The notes under the pieces were generated by a model. That model was not told the origin of the DNA. It made no database searches and saw only the letters and a program-made list of their open reading frames with translations. A stretch of DNA of 64,000 bases from Elysia marginata (lineage: Eukaryota > Mollusca > Gastropoda > Plakobranchidae): assembly GCA_019649035.1 (NCBI GenBank), contig BMAT01013750.1, positions 86,596-150,595 on the forward strand, written 5' to 3'. Of the stretch, positions 60,901 to 64,000 are shown piece after piece. Numbering within the stretch: the first letter of the stretch is position 1; each line of letters begins with the position of its first letter. The position numbers and the translations under genes were made by a program.

Positions 60901-63686
60901 AAATACTAACATTCCACAAATTTGAAGCACTGCCTTTAGCCAGTACCCATTTAACAGGTGGGTGGACTAAGGAACGTGTGGATAAATCGGGAATGGAACC
61001 AGAAATAGCTGGATCACAAGTCCAACGTGATAAACACCATGCCGTGCGTTTGATAAAACTGGTCACTTCAACATATGATCAGGTTACACAGTAAAGGTAA
61101 TGAAAGTGAAACCCATGCACCTACCCATCTGTTCACCAAACTCCTGATCCTCCAGGGCTCTCAGCAGGGTAAACATTTCATCACAGTTGCTAGCATGGAT
61201 TGGGCCCGCCCAACTGAAAATGTGTACCAGTTTATAAGTTCATATTTGAAAACATTTAAACACAGCCTAACGGGGGAAAATTAATCAAAGATTTTTGAGA
61301 AATTTATTTCCTAATTATTTTCATATACCCACTCATTATAAGTTTAAGTGTCACTGATCTGACCAGATTTCTTAAATATTTGTTGAAAGTTTCATCTCTC
61401 AACTGGTCAACATTTTTCTCCCTTTGATCTACAAAATGTTGCCATATATTATGAAGTATAGCAAGTATTTGAAAGTAAACAACTGACTGGCAGCTCTGAA
61501 ATATGCAACAAAAGGAAATATTTTGACAATGGGAAATCATCCTCTATGTGTACAGCTGATGCTTTTACCTCAATATATATACTTCTAAAAAGAATGCACA
61601 AAAACACAATCAAGTACCATGGTTGTCAGTCAATTTTAACAGGTCAGTTGACGATGCTCACCTAAACTCATTGACAGCCGTCAGAAACAAAATGTGCTGA
61701 ACATCAATCAGCAAAGCCAATGTTAGCTGCTCCTCTTCTGGACTTGGTTCTCTGAAGTGCATGGAAGTTTAGTGAATACAGTAAATCAAGACAAAAGTTT
61801 TGCATTCAAAAACAACACTGAAAGCATCAGTCTTATATTTCAAAGCAGCACTTACAGCAACAGTCTAATTGCACAAAAGATAAAGATAAACTGATAAATT
61901 GTCTACATTGTGTGAAAACTTTAAACTATTTTTATGACAAAAGGTTGGAAAAGCATCAGGAAAGTCTCTGGGTTGTGTAAAGACGTCACAACCTTTGTTA
62001 CCTTGTAGTCAAAAAAGATTTACTAAATTTATAGTTTCCCATCAAGGGACAAACATTGTTGCCAATAGAACTTGGTATACAACTGTATTCAAAATTCATA
62101 ACTTGCTGTGTGCGGTTCAAGTCTGTAATAAACTGGCCTATGGAGACAAGACTTACACAATATTGCGACGCTGTATATTAGATGCCAAGTTGCACATAGT
62201 CTCTGTTAGGCCAAGATCCAACAGCAGAGTACTCATGGTCTGACTGGCTTGAAGCATCTACATAGTAAAGGGAAGAATTCAAGCAGCAGTCACAGTTTAA
62301 CTAAATATGCAAAACAATTTACTACAAAAATATTTAAGTCTAATATATTTTTAGCTATCATGGGCCTTAAAATAAAAAGTCTTATAGTACGTAAGGCACA
62401 TGAGGATTTGCTTTTATCAAAACAGTATTGTATTCACTGATAATTTTTTTTTCATAGTAATACTTCTTTAACAAAAAATAGAGAAAAAAAAATAAAGAGA
62501 GCCAAGTTAAAACTGAACACTTTTTATAAAAATGAAAACTACTCTATTTTGACAAAATACACAAACAACTTTGTTCTGTAGAGTTTTTATGAATTTGTTT
62601 TCATTCACAGGCTTTTACAAATTTTGTTTACAAAAACCTAGAAATTGCAGCAGTTTTTCTCTGATTCTATAAAATCATTATTTTGTTTTAGTGTATTTAA
62701 TAAATATATGTTTCATTGTATTGGATAGGTATACAGATATTCCATTGACATCCTTGAACTGTACCTGAGCCAAGAAGGCTAATGCATTCTTGCAGAGGTC
62801 TGGATCTGTTGCTGTGCCATCTATGAGAGACAAGATCAAGATGGGTGCAGCTTGCTGTACCTGTGTCAGCTCTCCTAAGTCGCCAACAATAAAGCTGAAA
62901 AATGTATAAGTAATGAGCCCAGTTCCTTAAATATTGTAGAGAAAGTAAAAAAGGGTAACAAATAAGCTATCAACTAAGACGATATACAGGAAAGCAAATT
63001 GTTATAATTGATTGAGCCCAAATGAGAGCAGCAGATTATCAGGCCCTAACAAATGAAGCCTTTTAGTATAATATAAAAGTAATTCAAAAGAATAAAATGA
63101 AACACTTTATGTGAACCATACTTACTTGTCATCAAAGACAAATTCCTGTCTCAGTAGAATTGATATGGCTGCCTCTACATGACTCGAATGGACTGGGAAA
63201 GAGCGCAGCTGATTGGCCAGAAGGTAGAAGCCATCCATCTTGATAAAGGCATCAATCAGAGTGGAAGGAGCCCTGTATAAGTAAGCCCCAAGGAGCTATG
63301 GTAGGCAAATAAAAATATAAATACAAAACATTTAATAAATCACAAATTATGTAGTCATATTTATAAATCAGAGTTATGCATTAAAAATTATTGTCGGCAT
63401 CATTGATAATAACAAGTAGAAAATTTAAAAAAAGGCTTTGAATAAGAAACACAGTATGTATAGATGAAAGATAACTATATTTGTAACCACTGCTTGTAAC
63501 CTAAACTGCAGCTGTGTATTCAACTCAAACAAAACTAAGTCACCTTGATGACAGCCAAGCGGACATCAGCTGAGGGATTTTTGGCCAGGACCAGCATACT
63601 CTTTGGACTGACCACCTTGCTAAACACATTGTCCAACGATGACTCAGGAAACTCCATCACAATCTCAGTGAGGTGTTCTAGCAAGT
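39825..63686 (-). CDS. LYST: LYST, lysosomal trafficking regulator (BEACH/WD protein), C-terminal 31 exons; 5' part off window
   Basis: Thirty-one exons on the minus strand join with consistent phases (4,841 nt, two carried-in bases, 1,612 codons, one stop at 39825-39827). The order follows human LYST from about residue 2470 to the end: late helical repeats, a coiled segment ([13 protein letters not shown] against human ERKKVIQHIRGMY), the PH-like domain ([16 protein letters not shown]), BEACH ([49 protein letters not shown]) and C-terminal WD repeats. LYST family proteins are cytosolic scaffolds that govern the size and fission of lysosomes and lysosome-related organelles; loss causes Chediak-Higashi syndrome in humans. 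WDFY3 and neurobeachin fit worse: [19 protein letters not shown] and IHRQALES are LYST wording. Roughly the N-terminal two thirds lie beyond 64000. Confidence 0.96.
40723..40797 (-). CDS. LYST: LYST exon: WD repeat (75 nt)
   Basis: It encodes [20 protein letters not shown], then SPVIR, against human [20 protein letters not shown]. Phase 2 on both sides, so skipping would keep the frame but remove a WD strand set. Confidence 0.94.
41273..41432 (-). CDS. LYST: LYST exon: WD repeat
   Basis: It encodes [20 protein letters not shown], then [20 protein letters not shown], against human VAFSNQPEGVSINVIAGGLE. Phase 2. Confidence 0.95.
42169..42457 (-). CDS. LYST: LYST exon: WD repeats
   Basis: It encodes [20 protein letters not shown], then [20 protein letters not shown] and [16 protein letters not shown], against human [40 protein letters not shown] and VTAVSASETSGDIATV. 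Donor ACAG|GTGAAT, phase 1. Confidence 0.96.
42959..43057 (-). CDS. LYST: LYST exon: WD repeat
   Basis: It encodes [20 protein letters not shown], then [13 protein letters not shown], against human [20 protein letters not shown] and VITAYTNRF. Phase 0 both sides. Confidence 0.95.
43619..43752 (-). CDS. LYST: LYST exon: WD region
   Basis: It encodes [20 protein letters not shown], then [17 protein letters not shown], matching human [28 protein letters not shown] acceptor, CACT|GTAAGT donor, phase 0. Confidence 0.95.
44240..44750 (-). repeat. 57-bp minisatellite spanning a LYST exon-intron boundary (tandem 5' splice sites)
   Basis: About nine copies of a unit whose core on the minus strand reads AACATGTTGCTGCTGCATGG, then CAAGCAGAG|GTGAGTCTGG. 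Most units are 57 bp; one is 51 and one 54. GT donors are intact at 44691, 44634, 44583, 44526, 44415 and 44358. Two further junctions read TTGAGT instead of GTGAGT, and the distal edge reads ATGAGC. Long open frames on both strands across this array are products of the repeat. Confidence 0.93.
44692..44956 (-). CDS. LYST: LYST exon: first WD-region exon, 3' end inside the donor minisatellite
   Basis: It encodes [20 protein letters not shown] (human GLKWGEYVGSPS), a linker, then [20 protein letters not shown] and LHGKQR. Human has [20 protein letters not shown] at this point, so the terminal unit is original gene sequence. The next exon continues [20 protein letters not shown] (human [20 protein letters not shown]). 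The first donor, GAG|GTGAGT at 44692/44691, phase 1, restores the frame; three further donors downstream would extend the exon in frame. Confidence 0.92.
45249..45434 (-). CDS. LYST: LYST exon: BEACH end and linker
   Basis: It encodes [20 protein letters not shown], then [14 protein letters not shown], against human [20 protein letters not shown] and [14 protein letters not shown]. Ends TATGTG|GTGAGA, phase 0. Confidence 0.96.
46174..46391 (-). CDS. LYST: LYST exon: BEACH domain
   Basis: It encodes [20 protein letters not shown], then [33 protein letters not shown] and INVFHPS, all LYST-specific wording. The acceptor is in an A-rich context (TTTTTTAAAAAG). Donor TCT|GTGAGT, phase 0. Confidence 0.97.
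47146..47286 (-). CDS. LYST: LYST exon: BEACH domain
   Basis: It encodes [20 protein letters not shown], then [20 protein letters not shown], against human [20 protein letters not shown] and [20 protein letters not shown]. Phase 1. Confidence 0.98.
47411..47431. repeat. (TC)n microsatellite in LYST intron
   Basis: About ten TC dinucleotides. Confidence 0.85.
47508..47664 (-). CDS. LYST: LYST exon: BEACH domain
   Basis: It encodes [20 protein letters not shown], then [20 protein letters not shown] and [12 protein letters not shown], nearly identical to human [20 protein letters not shown] and MPPFTKMFLAYQ. Phase 1. Confidence 0.97.
48047..48113 (-). CDS. LYST: LYST exon: BEACH domain (67 nt)
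   Basis: It encodes [20 protein letters not shown], then YE, against human [20 protein letters not shown]. Phase 0 at GAG|GTAGTA. Confidence 0.95.
48986..49233 (-). CDS. LYST: LYST exon: BEACH domain start
   Basis: It encodes [20 protein letters not shown], then [20 protein letters not shown] and [20 protein letters not shown], against human [20 protein letters not shown] and [20 protein letters not shown]. Donor ACAG|GTAATC, phase 2. Confidence 0.97.
49736..51265 (+). mobile_element. 5'-truncated non-LTR retrotransposon (L2/CR1-like LINE), inserted antisense in LYST intron
   Basis: Plus-strand fragments of reverse transcriptase appear in order: LKNYRPV near 49820, [10 protein letters not shown] near 49914, [17 protein letters not shown] near 50035, LYGVP and [10 protein letters not shown] near 50200-50240, YADDMQIYN near 50298. 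The last 255-codon frame (50373-51140) is intact and holds [43 protein letters not shown] and WNSLPLPIR, typical of L2/CR1 C-termini. The 3' end has GCGCTTTGAGC, GCGCTATATAAATG and an (ATT)n tail. The upstream frame is broken by stops and at least one frame change, so it is dead. Confidence 0.9.
51401..51612 (-). CDS. LYST: LYST exon: PH-like domain
   Basis: It encodes [20 protein letters not shown], then [20 protein letters not shown] and [19 protein letters not shown]. Human has [20 protein letters not shown] and VEIFLTNGRTLLLAFDNTK. The domain packs against BEACH in family structures. Confidence 0.96.
52060..52121 (-). CDS. LYST: LYST exon: start of PH-like domain (62 nt)
   Basis: It encodes [20 protein letters not shown], aligning with human [31 protein letters not shown]-type acceptor; donor GTTG|GTGAGT, phase 1. 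Confidence 0.9.
52340..52445 (-). CDS. LYST: LYST exon
   Basis: It encodes [20 protein letters not shown], then [15 protein letters not shown], matching the human segment VKPPLSYLFEDKTHSS. Phase 2 at the donor TTCA|GTGAGT. Confidence 0.92.
52642..52787 (-). CDS. LYST: LYST exon
   Basis: It encodes [20 protein letters not shown], then [13 protein letters not shown], matching human [20 protein letters not shown] and PNRERRRLQRCYL. Phase 1 at the donor. Confidence 0.95.
53419..53607 (-). CDS. LYST: LYST exon: helical/coiled segment before PH-BEACH
   Basis: It encodes [20 protein letters not shown], then [15 protein letters not shown] and HWQEL-like [13 protein letters not shown], closely matching human NERKKVIQHIRGM and RHWQELIQQLTHDR. 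Phase 2. Confidence 0.93.
53991..54061 (-). ncRNA. Candidate microRNA-type hairpin in LYST intron
   Basis: Inverted arms AAAGTGCAGTATCT and AGATACTGCACTTT pair perfectly over 14 bp. The stem extends outward through GGGAC/GTCCC and CC/GG to 26 positions with two mismatches and one G-U, around a 19-nt loop. On the LYST-sense strand it starts about 50 nt after the exon 54110 donor. I do not recognise the arms as a known microRNA. A short foldback element is the alternative. Confidence 0.4.
54110..54186 (-). CDS. LYST: LYST exon
   Basis: It encodes [20 protein letters not shown], then EAGSSR. The donor TCAAG|GTGGTT is weak, and a 71-nt hairpin lies 50 bases downstream. Phase 2 matches the next exon. 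Confidence 0.83.
54592..54765 (-). CDS. LYST: LYST exon
   Basis: It encodes [20 protein letters not shown] and then a long helical stretch ending QSQVNALVE, aligning with human GAKLVLYLSELIHNHQGELT. The acceptor TGATGAAG is poor; the phase-0 fit and homology decide it. Confidence 0.85.
55229..55360 (-). CDS. LYST: LYST exon
   Basis: It encodes [20 protein letters not shown], then [20 protein letters not shown], aligning with human LGRLLVHILSPAHAAQERKQ. Phase 0 on both sides. Confidence 0.88.
55837..55908 (-). CDS. LYST: LYST exon (72 nt)
   Basis: It encodes [20 protein letters not shown], then LKAQ. Short but flanked by TTCCAACAG and CAG|GTAATA and phase 0 on both sides, so it could be skipped without shifting the frame. 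Confidence 0.8.
56254..56387 (-). CDS. LYST: LYST exon
   Basis: It encodes [20 protein letters not shown], then [14 protein letters not shown], aligning with the human segment ending FTYLVEGFKVSIG. CTTTATCCAAAG acceptor (weaker tract), CTTG|GTGAGT donor, phase 0. Confidence 0.83.
56617..57049 (-). mobile_element. Long TIR element, minus-strand copy in LYST intron
   Basis: The reverse complement aligns end to end with 25664-26083. The edges carry the same TGTCTCACATTCTGTCC and GTCCAAATGAGTC terminal sequence. Non-coding. Confidence 0.65.
57257..57757 (-). CDS. LYST: LYST large Ser/Pro-rich exon
   Basis: The longest exon in the chain, 167 residues. The first ~120 are low-complexity ([20 protein letters not shown]) and match nothing I know in human LYST beyond a Ser-rich linker. 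The end, [19 protein letters not shown], aligns with human LAQRLQRLTVLAVNRIIY. The linker may be disordered and phosphorylated (inference). TGTTCAG acceptor, TATC|GTAAGT donor, phase 1. Confidence 0.88.
58083..58153. other. Hairpin in LYST intron
   Basis: TTGTGTCTTGCCATGAC pairs with GTCATGGCAAGGCATAA over 17 positions (two G-U pairs), around a 37-nt loop that is GC-rich for this locus. It could be a structured RNA or a small foldback element. Confidence 0.4.
59001..59253 (-). mobile_element. Short TIR element (MITE-like) in LYST intron
   Basis: The ends TATACGTCTCCTACTCAGGG..TGAATGAATCAG and CTGACTCATTCGCCCTGG..AACATATA are an inverted pair. It is related to the copies at 23943, 24166 and 28385. 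Relative to copy 24166 it lies in reverse orientation. Confidence 0.6.
60090..60221 (-). CDS. LYST: LYST exon
   Basis: It encodes [20 protein letters not shown], then FAFVEKR and a Ser-rich end SWLSSSNGA; aligns with human KRTQNMAVALQLRVLQAAME. GCAG|GTAAGA donor, phase 1. Confidence 0.88.
60411..60590. repeat. Tandem duplication of about 90 bp in LYST intron
   Basis: Two units each run TGAATTTTAAAGAATCT, CATATAAAGTTATTGTG, GGAATGAAACAAATGTTTTA. Starts at 60411 and 60501. Confidence 0.8.
60765..61045 (-). mobile_element. tRNA-derived SINE (family 2), minus copy in LYST intron
   Basis: The reverse complement matches the SINE at 27127-27463 over the body (AATTTGTGGAATGTTAGTAT, GAGACTGCCTT). 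The head is more diverged, with the B-box region reading GGTTCCATTCCCG. The (TTTA)n tail is missing or short. Confidence 0.75.
61125..61213 (-). CDS. LYST: LYST exon
   Basis: It encodes [20 protein letters not shown], then [17 protein letters not shown] acceptor, ATGG|GTAGGT donor, phase 1. A SINE sits just upstream in the preceding sequence at 60765-61045 on the intron side. Confidence 0.86.
61662..61751 (-). CDS. LYST: LYST exon: helical region
   Basis: It encodes [20 protein letters not shown], then LFLTAVNEF, corresponding to human YKLLACDIQQLFIAVTIHAC. Donor TTTAG|GTGAGC, phase 2. Confidence 0.88.
62157..62257 (-). CDS. LYST: LYST exon: helical region
   Basis: It encodes [20 protein letters not shown], then MCNLASNIQ, matching human MLLDNGLLYVLCNTVAAL. 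The donor TTGT|GTAAGT was preferred over the overlapping TT|GTGTAA because it keeps the frame. Phase 2. Confidence 0.88.
62765..62894 (-). CDS. LYST: LYST exon: helical region
   Basis: It encodes [20 protein letters not shown], then [20 protein letters not shown], corresponding to human WSVIPILGLIETSLYDNILL. TTTTTCAG acceptor, CAG|GTACAG donor, phase 0. Confidence 0.88.
63126..63295 (-). CDS. LYST: LYST exon: helical region
   Basis: It encodes [20 protein letters not shown], then GFYLLANQL, matching human LLDAYFARASKEQKDKFLKN and GFSLLANQL. Donor GACAA|GTAAGT, phase 2. Confidence 0.92.
63544..63686 (-). CDS. LYST: LYST exon: helical region, first exon in window
   Basis: TGTGTTTAG acceptor, AAG|GTGACT donor. 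It encodes [20 protein letters not shown], then [16 protein letters not shown], which aligns with human LYELLSGVLLILPD and VLVNHPSPAIQQGVIK. It begins in phase 1, so an upstream exon must exist outside the window or in its last bases. Confidence 0.88.
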
Positions 63687-64000
63687 CTAAACACAGTAAA
63701 AACACACACAATTCAATTGCAAGAAATTATCGATATACATTTTTAACAAAACGTTATTTGGATACCAATAATTCGAGTCTGAATGTCTAAAATCTGAGAG
63801 CTATCACCTGGAGAATTTGTATTTCCCATAACACATGAATAATACTACACAAGCTTAGTTTTAATCTTCTGAATAAACAGCTTGGGCTATAAAAATTAAA
63901 ACAGCTTTTAAGGCCTATCAATTAAAAAATTTTGCGTAAAAACCCTGTGAAGAAATCCTGGAGTAGTGACATGGACACAAGAAATTCTTTTTATATCTTT

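Noticed and set aside
63816-63853. Possible small LYST exon starting MGNTNSP, joined to the exon at 63686
   Set aside because: Phase would fit and the donor CCAG|GTGATA is present. But human LYST continues upstream with a long conserved segment here, and this piece has no homology to it.

Overview
The window is nuclear DNA from an animal. It is AT-rich, has short exons in long introns, and carries tRNA-derived SINEs, an L2/CR1-like LINE, a mariner-type DNA transposon and many short TIR elements. The Fos and LYST proteins, the SINE style and the AGATCT-rich simple sequence suggest a lophotrochozoan, most likely a gastropod mollusc. That assignment is inference; the two gene identities are firm.

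Plus strand, about 3.6 to 23.4 kb and perhaps to 29.2 kb: a Fos (AP-1, kayak-type) bZIP gene. It has two alternative coding first exons (3917-4033 and 6437-6853), a shared second exon (8021-8458), a 108-nt basic-region exon (18691-18798) and a last exon (19270-19989) with the leucine zipper and C-terminal transactivation region. All junctions are phase 0. The predicted proteins are 460 and 560 residues. The 10.2-kb second intron holds a SINE, a 46-base assembly gap and several perfect AP-1 sites. A long T-rich 3' region follows the stop and holds several polyadenylation signals, four TIR elements and a SINE.

Middle, about 29.5 to 34.8 kb: a gene-poor junction between two convergent genes. It contains a 109-bp higher-order tandem repeat, a CT microsatellite, a third SINE family, a decayed mariner and a 40-bp tandem repeat.

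Minus strand, 63.7 to 39.8 kb: the C-terminal part of LYST (lysosomal trafficking regulator, the Chediak-Higashi/BEACH protein). I traced 31 exons with matching splice phases throughout; they encode 1,612 residues ending in a stop at 39825. They cover the late helical region, a mollusc-side Ser-rich exon, the PH-like and BEACH domains and the C-terminal WD repeats. The N-terminal part lies beyond the right edge. The introns carry a 5'-truncated LINE, TIR elements, a SINE and two hairpins.

The most unusual feature is a minisatellite at 44240-44750. Its unit spans the 3' end of one LYST WD-region exon plus its 5' splice site, so the intron begins with an array of tandem splice donors. The first four are intact and joined in frame. 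Next in interest are a 71-nt near-perfect hairpin in a LYST intron (microRNA-like), a cluster of AP-1 sites inside the Fos gene, and a TIR-element family whose ends carry AP-1 sites.
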